Shown here: piece by piece, positions 33,792 to 42,332 of the stretch
Position numbering within the stretch: position 1 is the first letter of the stretch
Layout of the letters: every line of letters starts with the position of its first letter
Assembly (NCBI RefSeq): GCF_900110765.1
Contig: NZ_FOEO01000004.1
Location: 186,001 to 250,000 of the forward strand
Source of the DNA: Pseudomonas sp. NFACC02
Lineage (GTDB): Bacteria; Pseudomonadota; Gammaproteobacteria; Pseudomonadales; Pseudomonadaceae
Direction: 5' to 3'
Length of the DNA: 64,000 nt
Notes under the pieces: generated by a model
What the model saw: the letters and a program-made list of their open reading frames with translations, nothing else
Databases searched by the model: none
Told to the model about the DNA's origin: nothing
Translations under genes and position numbers: made by a program

Positions 33792-34328
33792 ATGAATCCA
33801 TCATCACCCCGTTACGCAAAGCTCTCGATTTATCTGCACTGGTTAATGCTGGCGTTGTTTGTCGGCGTGTATGCCTGCATCGAGCTTAAAGGCCTGGCAC
33901 CGCGCGGCAGCACGCTGCGGTCGGCAGCGCTGGGCTTTCACGGCCTGTTCGGACTCTCCATATTCGCGTTGGTGTGGATTCGCCTGTTGGGCAGGCTGAC
34001 GAACAAAGCGCCCGCCATCAGCCCGACACCGCCGACATGGCAGACCGGGTTATCGCACCTGATGCACGCATCGCTTTATGGACTGATGATCGTCACCCCC
34101 GTGCTGGCGTGGTTGATGCTGGCGGCGGGTGGGAAGCCAATGCCTTACTTCGAGTTCTTCATGCCGGCACCCGTCGCACTGGATCCTGCGTTGGCGAAGC
34201 AGATCAAGGGATGGCACGAATGGTTGGGCAACCTCGGCTACTGGCTGATCGGACTGCATGCCGCCGCCGGTTTGTTCCACCACTATTACGTACGGGACAA
34301 CACACTCAGGCGCATGCTGCCGCGCTAG
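33792..34328 (+). CDS. Cytochrome b561 (CybB family)
   Basis: A 178-residue inner-membrane protein with four helices. Histidines for two b hemes include H16 in YLHWLM, GFHGLFG, LSHLMHASLYGLM and LIGLHAAAGLFHHYYVRDNTL near the C-terminus. CybB proteins oxidise ubiquinol and can pass electrons to superoxide or to partner redox proteins. It diverges from the hemolysin-family operon and shares its putative QseB-type control region, so it may supply electrons to the diiron enzyme; that link is inference. Confidence 0.88.
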   Translation: MNPSSPRYAKLSIYLHWLMLALFVGVYACIELKGLAPRGSTLRSAALGFHGLFGLSIFALVWIRLLGRLTNKAPAISPTPPTWQTGLSHLMHASLYGLMIVTPVLAWLMLAAGGKPMPYFEFFMPAPVALDPALAKQIKGWHEWLGNLGYWLIGLHAAAGLFHHYYVRDNTLRRMLPR

Positions 34329-34472
34329 AGCGGGTTGATGCGGCGGTGCCGCGTCGAATTCCACGCCGACGACGCACTGGGGGCCCTGACCGAGCGCGTC
34401 GGCCTCCATTGAAACCCGATGGCCGCCCGTTTCTCGACTGCGACCGAAGCGATAGAAGTCACGTCGCTGCGG

Positions 34473-35372
34473 TCAGATCACCGATTTGAAGGTCGTTTCG
34501 TAGAGCATTTTGAGCGTCTCGATGAACTCTTCGGCCAATCGGGTGCGTGCATGCGCAGGCGGCCAGATGACGTAGGTCGGGAACAAAATGTCGGGTTTGA
34601 ACGGCCGGATCACAATCTCTCGATGCTGATAATCCGCGGCGACCAGCGGGTGCGCCAGAGTGACCCCCATGCCCAATGCCACCATCTCGCAATTGATCGC
34701 GCTGTACTGCGCCTCAACCGCCATGACCCGCTCGACGCCTGCCTTTTCGAACAAACCGTCGACGAGCGATCGGGTGCCGTCTCCGTGACAGAGGGAGATG
34801 AACGTCTCACCGTCCAGATCGGCAAAGGTGATCTGTTCGTTGGCTGCAAGACGGTGCGAGCGCGGCAATACACATACGGCAGGCATCATCGCCAGTAACT
34901 CGATTTGCTGGCTGCTGACGTCCCCTGGATGGACCACGATGCCGATGTCGCAAAATTGCGATTTGACCCACTGCTCGACGGTCGGGGATGAATTCACATG
35001 CAAAGAAACCGTCAGTTCGGGGCGCGAGTCGGTAAAAGTCTTGAGCGCTTTAGGGATGACACTGAGCCCCATGGAAGGCACCGCGGCCACGCGTAACCGG
35101 CCAGTGCCCAGGTTGCGGATGTTTTTGGCCGAGAGCTTCAGGGAATCCAGTCCCACATACGCCCGTTCAACCTCATGAAAGAACGCCTGGCCCTCCTGCG
35201 TAGGGATAAGCCGCACGCCGGCGCGCTTGAACAGCGTCAATCCGATGCTGGCTTCCAGTTGAGAGATGAGGCGGCTGACGTTGGGCTGCGAGGTGAACAA
35301 TACCTCCGCCGCAGCGGTCATCGAGCCTAGCCGCATGACACTGCGAAACGCTTCTATCTGTCGAAGATTCAT
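34473..35372 (-). CDS. LysR-family regulator of the amine/opine cluster
   Basis: A 299-residue regulator. The N-terminal winged helix has LRQIEAFRSVMRLGSMTAAA and SQPNVSRLISQLEASIGLTL. A two-lobed inducer domain follows. The reading frame is open from 35444, but ATG 35372 has GGAGAG at good spacing and begins exactly at the family start. The gene diverges from the ABC transporter operon over 220 bp, the standard arrangement for a LysR activator whose inducer is the imported substrate or a breakdown product. Confidence 0.88.
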   Translation of the reverse strand: MNLRQIEAFRSVMRLGSMTAAAEVLFTSQPNVSRLISQLEASIGLTLFKRAGVRLIPTQEGQAFFHEVERAYVGLDSLKLSAKNIRNLGTGRLRVAAVPSMGLSVIPKALKTFTDSRPELTVSLHVNSSPTVEQWVKSQFCDIGIVVHPGDVSSQQIELLAMMPAVCVLPRSHRLAANEQITFADLDGETFISLCHGDGTRSLVDGLFEKAGVERVMAVEAQYSAINCEMVALGMGVTLAHPLVAADYQHREIVIRPFKPDILFPTYVIWPPAHARTRLAEEFIETLKMLYETTFKSVI

Positions 35373-35592
35373 AAAGCTCTCCATATCAAATTTGAATAGC
35401 TCGCCCGGATATCCGTATTTGACCACATGGGATCGCTGTCGCAATACTCAAACCCGCAACCCCTAGCGCACATGAAGATGCGCCACCCCGCGATGGATTC
35501 GCCGGGAGCATGCGCCGTGCATGCAAGGCTTCGGTAAACCTGAAGCGACTGACGCATTGTTCGATCTGCCCCATGCACTTCGGAGATAGTCT

Positions 35593-36669
35593 GTGAATAG
35601 CCTTAATTCCTCCTCAGCAGCACAGCCGTTTCGTTCATTCAAGTTTCTCAGTCTCGCCATCACTCTGGCGGTTTCCGCTTTCGGCACTGCATCTGCGTTC
35701 GCCGAAACGACGCTGTATGTGGCCGGCGTGGGCGGCTCCACCGAGCAGATGTACAAGACTCAGGTGATTCCTGCGTTTGAAAAACAACACGGCGTCAAAG
35801 TCGTTTACGTAGCCGGCAACTCCACCGAGACCCTGGCGAAGCTGCAGGCGCAAAAGGGGCGTCAACAGATCAACGTGGCGATGATGGACGACGGGCCGAT
35901 GTACCAGGCGTTGCAACTGGGCCTGTGCGAAAAACTGAGCGCTGCGCCCGTGTACGAAGACCTGTATCCGCTGGCCCGACTCAGCCCTGAAGCAACGGGG
36001 ATTGGCGTAGTTGCAACCGGCATCGGCTACAACGAGGAAGCCTTCAAAAAACGCGGCTGGCCAGCCCCGGACTCCTGGGAAAACCTGACCGATCCTCGCT
36101 ACAAACAATTGCTGGGCATGCCGCCGGTGACGAACACGTACGGGCTGCATACCCTGGTCGAAATGGCACGACTGCGCGGTGGCGGTGAGAAGAATATCGA
36201 CCCCGGCTTCAAGGCGCTCAAGGACGAAATCGGTCCCAATGTGTTGGCGTGGGTGTCCGCCCCGGGTGAGATGGATGGCATGATGCAAAACGGCGATGTC
36301 GTGATGGCCGTTTACGGCAGCGGCCGGGCGGTGGCTTTGCAAAGCACCGGGTTCCCCCTGAAGTTCATCTACCCGAAAGAGGGTGGCATCGCCCTGCAGA
36401 TCGCCGCATGCAGCATCACGCCCAATGCCCAGTCCGAGCTGGCACAGGCGTTCATTCAGTACGTGTTATCCCCCGAAGTCCAGGAAATCCAGGCCAGGGC
36501 CAACGGTTTCGCGCCGGTCAACCGGACCGTACAGCTACCGCCCGACGTCGCTTCCCGCATGCCATATGGTCCAGACAAGGTCAATGCGCTGATCAAGGTT
36601 GACTGGGACACCATCAACCAGCAGCGCGGTGAGTGGACGACCCGCTGGAATCGCACGGTCGAGCGTTAA
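35593..36669 (+). CDS. ABC transporter substrate-binding protein, polyamine/opine type
   Basis: A 358-residue periplasmic protein with GTG start (CGGAG upstream) and a signal peptide ending ASAFA. The mature part has the two-lobed fold of the iron/spermidine/putrescine-binding family (TTLYVAGVGG, GIGYNEEAF, WENLTDPRYKQLL, AFIQYVLSPEVQ). The ligand is not evident; with the following amine dehydrogenase genes I infer a secondary amine, opine or cyclic imino acid. First gene of an operon running to at least 43872. Confidence 0.87.
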   Translation: MNSLNSSSAAQPFRSFKFLSLAITLAVSAFGTASAFAETTLYVAGVGGSTEQMYKTQVIPAFEKQHGVKVVYVAGNSTETLAKLQAQKGRQQINVAMMDDGPMYQALQLGLCEKLSAAPVYEDLYPLARLSPEATGIGVVATGIGYNEEAFKKRGWPAPDSWENLTDPRYKQLLGMPPVTNTYGLHTLVEMARLRGGGEKNIDPGFKALKDEIGPNVLAWVSAPGEMDGMMQNGDVVMAVYGSGRAVALQSTGFPLKFIYPKEGGIALQIAACSITPNAQSELAQAFIQYVLSPEVQEIQARANGFAPVNRTVQLPPDVASRMPYGPDKVNALIKVDWDTINQQRGEWTTRWNRTVER

Positions 36670-36713
36670 AACGCACGTCGCGACTCCCCGAATCCCTTAA
36701 ACACCTTCTGGAG

Positions 36714-36731
36714 GCGCAGGTTCGCCTGCGC
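36714..36731 (+). promoter_or_regulatory. UUCG-loop hairpin between binding-protein and ATPase genes
   Basis: GCGCAGG and CCTGCGC form a perfect 7-bp stem closed by a TTCG tetraloop, a very stable RNA fold. It lies 45 bp after the binding-protein stop and ten bases before the ATPase start. Such structures often protect the upstream message, giving more binding protein than transporter core. It also lies between the only GGAGG and the ATPase ATG. Confidence 0.6.
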
Positions 36732-36740
36732 GACAAACCC

Positions 36741-37814
36741 ATGGCATTTCTCACACTCGAAGGAATCGTCAAAACGTATGGCCACTTCAGGGCCATTGAT
36801 GGTTTGGATCTCGAAGTCCTGCACGGCGAATTCATCTCACTGCTTGGCCCTTCAGGCTGCGGCAAGACCACGACCCTGCAATCGATTGCCGGGTTCGTCC
36901 AGCCTACCGAGGGGCGAATCATCCTCGACGGCCGTGACATCACTCACGTGCGTCCCGAGCAGCGAGGGTTAGGCATCGTGTTTCAAAGCTATGCCTTGTT
37001 TCCCCACATGACCGTGGCCCAGAACATCAGCTTTGGCCTTGAAATGCGCGGTGTGCCAAAGGCCCAGCGCGGCAAGCGTATCGAGGAGGCGCTGGCGCTG
37101 GTGCGTCTGGACGGGCTTGGCGAGCGGTACCCGAAGGCATTGTCCGGCGGGCAACGTCAGCGCGTGGCTATTGCGAGGGCGTTGGCGATACGGCCCAACC
37201 TGCTGTTGCTCGATGAACCCATGTCCAACCTCGATGCAAAACTGCGAGAGGAGATGCACATCGAACTGCGGGCCATTCAACGCGAGTTGGGCATCACCAC
37301 GATTCTGGTGACTCACGACCAGGTCGAAGCGATGACCATGAGTGACCGGATCGCCGTGATGCAAAAAGGACGCATCGTTCAGATCGATACACCGTTCGAA
37401 GCTTACGAGCGGCCTCATTCCCCCTTTGCTTCCGCGTTTCTGGGCAAGACCAACGCTTTTGCCGGGGCGGTGCAATTGCGCAACGCGCGCTGTTGCCATG
37501 TTCAGGTTCACGACACGCTGCTAAAGGTTCCCCATGAAGACCGCACGCTGGGCAATGACGTTAACGTGTACATCCGTCCGGAGAAAATCCGTCTGACGCC
37601 GATAGGCAGCGGGCGGGTGAGCGGGCGAATCCGGCTGCGGGTTTTCCTCGGCAACCTCTGGTTGATTGCAGTGGAGAGCCGCCTTGGGCTGGTACACATG
37701 ACGCAGCCGAACCTGGGCGTGCCGCCGCCGGAGGAGGGCAGCGAGGTCTGCCTCGACTGGTCTGACGATGATTTGCGCCTTCTTGACCGGGAGGTTGCCC
37801 ATGGCCAGGTATGA
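36741..37814 (+). CDS. ABC transporter ATPase, PotA type
   Basis: A 357-residue ATPase. Walker A is GPSGCGKTT, the Q-loop is FQSYALFPHM, the signature is LSGGQRQRVAIARAL and Walker B is LLLLDEPMSNLD, with the H-loop in LVTHDQVEA. The C-terminal ~120 residues form a TOBE-type regulatory domain, as in PotA. The start is ATG 36741, because the frame upstream to 36633 is not family-like; the only GGAGG lies 29 bases upstream, beyond a hairpin. It powers the transporter formed with the two permeases that follow. Confidence 0.9.
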   Translation: MAFLTLEGIVKTYGHFRAIDGLDLEVLHGEFISLLGPSGCGKTTTLQSIAGFVQPTEGRIILDGRDITHVRPEQRGLGIVFQSYALFPHMTVAQNISFGLEMRGVPKAQRGKRIEEALALVRLDGLGERYPKALSGGQRQRVAIARALAIRPNLLLLDEPMSNLDAKLREEMHIELRAIQRELGITTILVTHDQVEAMTMSDRIAVMQKGRIVQIDTPFEAYERPHSPFASAFLGKTNAFAGAVQLRNARCCHVQVHDTLLKVPHEDRTLGNDVNVYIRPEKIRLTPIGSGRVSGRIRLRVFLGNLWLIAVESRLGLVHMTQPNLGVPPPEEGSEVCLDWSDDDLRLLDREVAHGQV

Positions 37815-38673
37815 CGCCGAACATGTCGGCGCGGCACCCTGGATGCTCAGTGGCCCGGCGCTGCTGGTGTTCATCGTGCTGTTGCTGGCGCCCTTGCTAC
37901 TGACCGCAGTTCTCTCGCTCAACCTGTTCAGCGATGCCGGCGGTGTAATGCCCGGCTACAGCCTCGGGAATTATCTGGAAGTGTTCCGGGATGATTATTT
38001 CCACGACATTTTCCTGCGCACAGGAGGAATGGCGCTGGCGGTGACGGTGCTGTGCGTTCTGCTGGGGATACCGGAAACCATCATTCTGGCGCGCATGGCA
38101 CCCCGTTGGCGCTCACTGTTTTTGCTGGTCGTGCTGGGTCCCTTGCTGATTTCAGTGGTCGTGCGGACGTTGGGCTGGGCTATTTTGTTGGGCAATAACG
38201 GCCTGATCAACGACGCGTTGCAGGCACTGGGCATTACCGATCAGCCGGTCAAGATGCTCTTCACTCAAGTGGGCGTCATCATCGCGCTGACCCACGTCCT
38301 GGTGCCATTCATGGTCATCGCGGTCTGGGCCACCTTGCAACGTCTGGATCTGCAGGTCGAATGGGCAGGATTGTCGCTGGGGGCATCGCGGCTCACGGTA
38401 TTTCGCCGGATCATCCTGCCGCAGATCATGCCCGGCGTCCTGTCAGGATCCATCATCGTTTTTGCCTTGGCGGCATCCGCATTCGCGACCCCCGCGATCA
38501 TCGGCGGCCGACGTCTGAAAGTCGTCGCAACCGCCGCCTATGACGAATTCCTCGGCACGCTCAACTGGCCGCTGGGTGCCGCCATCGCCATGCTTCTGCT
38601 GGTGGCGAATCTGGTCATCATCCTGGGTTGCAGCAAGCTGGCCGAGCGCCGCTTCAAGCACGTCTTCGAGTAG
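37801..38673 (+). CDS. ABC transporter permease, first subunit
   Basis: A 290-residue inner-membrane permease of the PotB type with about six helices. The EAA loop reads WAGLSLGASRLTVFRRIILPQIMPG. ATG 37801 follows GGGAGG by seven bases and overlaps the ATPase gene by 14 bases in another frame; the frame from 37768 is ignored. It pairs with the next permease. Confidence 0.9.
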   Translation: MARYDAEHVGAAPWMLSGPALLVFIVLLLAPLLLTAVLSLNLFSDAGGVMPGYSLGNYLEVFRDDYFHDIFLRTGGMALAVTVLCVLLGIPETIILARMAPRWRSLFLLVVLGPLLISVVVRTLGWAILLGNNGLINDALQALGITDQPVKMLFTQVGVIIALTHVLVPFMVIAVWATLQRLDLQVEWAGLSLGASRLTVFRRIILPQIMPGVLSGSIIVFALAASAFATPAIIGGRRLKVVATAAYDEFLGTLNWPLGAAIAMLLLVANLVIILGCSKLAERRFKHVFE

Positions 38674-38679
38674 ACGACC

Positions 38680-39477
38680 ATGCACAAGAACGGATTTTTC
38701 TCGCTGCTGTTCCATGCTTCTTTCGTCCTGTTCATCGTCGCGCCGCTCGTGGTGGTCATGGCCATGGCCTTTACCGGCAAGGGGTATCTCTCACTGCCCA
38801 CCGAGGGATTGTCGCTTCGTTGGTTCAGAGCGCTTCTGGACAATCAGGAAATGGTCGATGCGTTCTGGCTGTCGATCAGACTGGGCTTTGCCTCTGCGAC
38901 CATTGCGGCGTTGTTGGCCATTCCTGCTGCATTGGCGATCAGCCGCTACGACTTCCCGGGACGGGGCGCTGTAACCGGCTTTCTCTTGTCGCCGCTGATG
39001 ATTCCCTCGGTGGTGTTGGGTATCGCGTTTCTGCGGTTCTTTTCCCTGGCGCACATCGGCGGTTCGTTCTGGGCATTGACCTTCACCCATGTCGTGGTGG
39101 TGCTGCCCTATGCGCTGCGTCTCACGTTGGCGTCGGCCATCGGCCTGGAACGAGACATCGAGCAGGCGGCGTTGTCACTGGGCGCCAGCCGCTGGACAGC
39201 GTTTTACCGGGTGGTCCTGCCGCGTATCAAAACCGGTGTCGTCGGCGGCTGGATGCTGGCCTTCATTCAGAGCTTCGATGAGCTGACGATGACGGTCTTT
39301 GTCGCGACCCCAGGTACCACGACGTTACCCGTGGCTATGTACAACCAGATTTCCCAAACCATCGACCCGTTGATCACAGCGGTGTCCACGGTGCTGATTC
39401 TGGGCACGTTGGTGTTGATGTGGGTACTCGACCGCCTGGTCGGGCTGGATCGGGTGCTGATCGGAGAGGGCAAATGA
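38680..39477 (+). CDS. ABC transporter permease, second subunit
   Basis: A 265-residue PotC-type permease with six helices and EAA loop QAALSLGASRWTAFYRVVLPRI. It starts six bases after the first permease and its TGA overlaps the ATG of the flavin oxidoreductase, so transporter and catabolic genes form one transcript. Confidence 0.9.
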   Translation: MHKNGFFSLLFHASFVLFIVAPLVVVMAMAFTGKGYLSLPTEGLSLRWFRALLDNQEMVDAFWLSIRLGFASATIAALLAIPAALAISRYDFPGRGAVTGFLLSPLMIPSVVLGIAFLRFFSLAHIGGSFWALTFTHVVVVLPYALRLTLASAIGLERDIEQAALSLGASRWTAFYRVVLPRIKTGVVGGWMLAFIQSFDELTMTVFVATPGTTTLPVAMYNQISQTIDPLITAVSTVLILGTLVLMWVLDRLVGLDRVLIGEGK

Positions 39478-40616
39478 GCCAGAACGCACACAGCGTCACG
39501 CAGTCGGACGTCATCGTCATCGGAGGAGGGCTGGTCGGCAGCGCAGTCGCGTATGGCCTGGCCCGTCAGGGTGCCGATACGGTGCTGCTGGATCAGGGGG
39601 ACATCGCGTTCAGAGCATCGCGCGGTAATTTCGGCCTGGTCTGGGTTCAGGGCAAGGGACACGACTTGCCGGATTACTCGCGCTGGACGCGCTCATCCGC
39701 CAGCCGCTGGCCGGGGTTTGCCGAGGCGCTGATGGCGGACAGCGGTGTCGATGTGCAACTCAGGCAACCGGGTGGATTCCACATGTGCTTCAGCGATGAC
39801 GAGCTGATCGAGCGGCAGTTGCGCCTGCAAAGCCTGCAGGATGCGTTGGGCGACTACCCGTTTGAGATGCTCGACGCCGCTGAGTTGAAGGCCCGTTTGC
39901 CACTGATCGGCCCCTCGGTGGTGGGCGCCAGCTACACACCTCAGGATGGTCACGTCAATCCGCTGAAGCTGCTGCGGGCACTTCATGTTTCGGGGCAGAC
40001 AAAAGGCGTCCGGTACAACAGCGGCGTGGAGGTCGACACCATCGACTGTGCGCCGGGCGAGTTTCGGGTCACAGCAGGGTCGCGCCGTTTCTTGGCGCCA
40101 AGGGTTGTCCTCGCCGCAGGGCTTGGGAATCCCCAACTGGCGCGTCAGGTGGGTCTGCACGCCCCGGTAGCGCCGAATCGGGGGCAAGTACTGATCAGCG
40201 AACGTGTCCGGCCCTTTCTCGATTATCCGACGATCAATGTGCGCCAGACCGATGAGGGCACGGTGCAGTTCGGGGACTCAATGGAAGAGGCGGGGTTCGA
40301 CGACAGAACGTCGACTGAAGTCCTGGCGACGATTGCCCGACGAGGACTTGCGACCTTTCCGTTGCTGCGCGATGTCCGGCTGATCAGGGCGTGGGGCGCG
40401 TTACGGGTCATGAGCCCGGATGGCTTCCCGATCTACCAACAATCACCCCTTCACCCGGGCGCCTTCGTGGTGACCTGCCACAGCGGCGTGACGTTGGCGG
40501 CTGCCCATGCATTGCGTATCGCACCGTGGATTCTGGGTGGCCCGATGCCAGACGAGTTGGGTGTATTTGCCGGCGAGCGTTTTTTGACTGACAAGGTGTT
40601 TTCTCATGCGCACTGA
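39474..40616 (+). CDS. FAD oxidoreductase, HcnC/DadA-like subunit
   Basis: A 380-residue DAO-fold flavoprotein with the dinucleotide site VIVIGGGLVGSAVAYGLARQG near residue 12. A C-terminal FAD segment follows (SPDGFPIYQQSPLHPGAFVVTCHSGV). It matches the catalytic beta subunit of three-part dehydrogenases such as hydrogen cyanide synthase HcnC, opine oxidase OoxB and D-hydroxyproline dehydrogenase. It should oxidise the C-N bond of an amino or imino acid. The start overlaps the permease stop (ATGA) and it is followed by the small iron-sulfur subunit. Confidence 0.85.
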   Translation: MSQNAHSVTQSDVIVIGGGLVGSAVAYGLARQGADTVLLDQGDIAFRASRGNFGLVWVQGKGHDLPDYSRWTRSSASRWPGFAEALMADSGVDVQLRQPGGFHMCFSDDELIERQLRLQSLQDALGDYPFEMLDAAELKARLPLIGPSVVGASYTPQDGHVNPLKLLRALHVSGQTKGVRYNSGVEVDTIDCAPGEFRVTAGSRRFLAPRVVLAAGLGNPQLARQVGLHAPVAPNRGQVLISERVRPFLDYPTINVRQTDEGTVQFGDSMEEAGFDDRTSTEVLATIARRGLATFPLLRDVRLIRAWGALRVMSPDGFPIYQQSPLHPGAFVVTCHSGVTLAAAHALRIAPWILGGPMPDELGVFAGERFLTDKVFSHAH

Positions 40617-40959
40617 ACCGCTGTTCCAACCCATCAAGAGCGAGACCGACTCTGCCCGAACGGTGCGCCTGAGCTTCAACGATCAGCCGCTGAGTGTTCC
40701 GGCGGGCATGAGTGTCGCGGCGGCATTACTGATGTCCGGCATCAGTCGTTTCAGAGCGACACCCGTGAGCGAATCGCCACGGGCGCCCTATTGCATGATG
40801 GGGGTCTGCTTTGAGTGCCTGGTTGAAATCGACGGTGTTCCGAATAGGCAAAGCTGCCTGATCGAGGTTTCGGAGGGCATGCGCATTCACTCACAGGAAG
40901 GCGCGCGTGATCTGATCTTCCAGCCCGTCGGCGTCCCGTTCGTCGAGGTGCAGTCATGA
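40606..40959 (+). CDS. Small [2Fe-2S] subunit, HcnA-like
   Basis: A 117-residue protein with a plant-type ferredoxin fold reduced to its core. Cysteines in APYCMMGVCFECLVEIDG (C-x4-C-x2-C) and a fourth in RQSCLIEV bind one 2Fe-2S cluster. In HcnABC and D-hydroxyproline dehydrogenase the same small subunit carries electrons between the two flavin subunits. It overlaps the neighbours at both ends by 11 and 4 bases, which fits fixed subunit ratios. Confidence 0.85.
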   Translation: MRTEPLFQPIKSETDSARTVRLSFNDQPLSVPAGMSVAAALLMSGISRFRATPVSESPRAPYCMMGVCFECLVEIDGVPNRQSCLIEVSEGMRIHSQEGARDLIFQPVGVPFVEVQS

Positions 40960-42332
40960 GCCATAAAAACGTCGATGTGGTGGTTGTCGGGGCAGGGGCC
41001 GCAGGCATGTCCGGCGCAGTGGCCCTGGCCGAGTCGGGCTTGCAGGTGGTACTGCTGGATGAGCAGGGCAGTCCGGGAGGGCAGATATACCGGGGAATCA
41101 CCCTTGCACCATTGGCCCGCCGCGACATGCTTGGCCCTGACTATGCGCGCGGCAACTCACTGGCGCAGGCGTTGGCCTCTTCGACGGTTCAGTACGAGTC
41201 CGGCGCATCGGTGTGGCAGGTGACCCGTGATCATCAAGTCAGTTACCTGCGTGAAGGGCGGCTGCAGACGTTGCAGGCCAAAGCCGTGTTGCTGGCGACG
41301 GGCGCCATGGAGCGACCGTTCCCGATCCCGGGCTGGACGCTGCCCGGCGTGATGAGCGCCGGCGCTGCGCAGATTCTGCTGAAAAGCGCGGGCCTGGCGC
41401 CCGGTGAACCCGTCGTGTTGGCCGGGTGTGGCCCGCTGCTGTATCTGCTGGGTTGGCAGTACCTGCGGGCGGGCGTGGCGATCAAAGCGCTGGTCGACAC
41501 CACGCGGCCTGAAGATTACTGGCGGGCCCGGCGTCATCTGTTCGCAGCGCTGCGCGCCTGGCCCTATCTGCGTAAAGGTCTGGATCTGATGCGCAGTTTG
41601 CGTCGTGCCGGGATTGCTCACTACACCGGCGCCGAGCACCTGGCAATCGAGGGAACGGACTCTGCGAGCGCCTTGAGCTTTACGGCCGCCGGGAAGCCTG
41701 TGCGCGTTGCAACGCGTTGTGTATTGCTTCATCAGGGCGTCGTGCCGAATATCCAGTTCAGTCAATCGCTACGGGCGCAGCATGAGTGGGACGCTGCGCA
41801 GCTGTGCTTCAGTCCGGTAACGGATGTTTGGGGCGAACTGGACGTGGCCGGCGTGTATGTCGCGGGGGACGGGGCCGGGATCGGCGGTGCTCAGGCCGCT
41901 GCGGTGCAGGGGGAGTTGGCGGCACTGGCCATCGCCTGCAAGCTGAAGAGCATCACGCCCGAGCATCGGGATCAGGAGGCGGCGTCGCTACGCGCAGGCC
42001 TTGACGCCCATTTACGCATTCGCCCCTTTCTCGATGCACTGTACCGCCCGAAAGACGAGAACCGGATTCCGGCCGACGACGTGATGGTGTGCCGGTGCGA
42101 AGAACTGACAGCAGGAGAGGTGAGGGCCTTCGTCAAGCTGGGCTGCACCGGCCCGAATCAGGCGAAATCTTTCGGTCGTTGTGGCATGGGGCCGTGCCAG
42201 GGTCGGATGTGCGGCCTCACGGTCACCGAGGTCATTGCCCATGCCCGGGGTGTGCCTGCGTCGGAGGTCGGTTATTACCGGATTCGTCCGCCGATCAAAC
42301 CGATCACGTTAGGGGAGCTGGCCGGTGAGTGA
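40956..42332 (+). CDS. FAD/NAD(P) oxidoreductase, HcnB/OoxA-like subunit
   Basis: A 458-residue flavoprotein. N-terminal FAD site VVVVGAGAAGMSGAVALAES, ATGAMERPFPIPG, a second nucleotide site (VVLAGCGPLLYLLGWQYL) and VYVAGDGAGIGG. The last ~90 residues carry a BFD-like 2Fe-2S motif: VCRCEELTAGEVRAF, then CTGPNQAKSFGRCGMGPC. This is the alpha subunit of HcnABC/opine-oxidase-type enzymes, and it passes electrons onward to the respiratory chain. ATGA overlap with the ferredoxin gene. Confidence 0.87.
   Translation: MSHKNVDVVVVGAGAAGMSGAVALAESGLQVVLLDEQGSPGGQIYRGITLAPLARRDMLGPDYARGNSLAQALASSTVQYESGASVWQVTRDHQVSYLREGRLQTLQAKAVLLATGAMERPFPIPGWTLPGVMSAGAAQILLKSAGLAPGEPVVLAGCGPLLYLLGWQYLRAGVAIKALVDTTRPEDYWRARRHLFAALRAWPYLRKGLDLMRSLRRAGIAHYTGAEHLAIEGTDSASALSFTAAGKPVRVATRCVLLHQGVVPNIQFSQSLRAQHEWDAAQLCFSPVTDVWGELDVAGVYVAGDGAGIGGAQAAAVQGELAALAIACKLKSITPEHRDQEAASLRAGLDAHLRIRPFLDALYRPKDENRIPADDVMVCRCEELTAGEVRAFVKLGCTGPNQAKSFGRCGMGPCQGRMCGLTVTEVIAHARGVPASEVGYYRIRPPIKPITLGELAGE

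Noticed and set aside
39474..42332. Hydrogen cyanide synthase hcnABC
   Set aside because: Same subunit types, but gene order differs (C-A-B), a transporter and RidA are present, and a second FAD oxidase follows.
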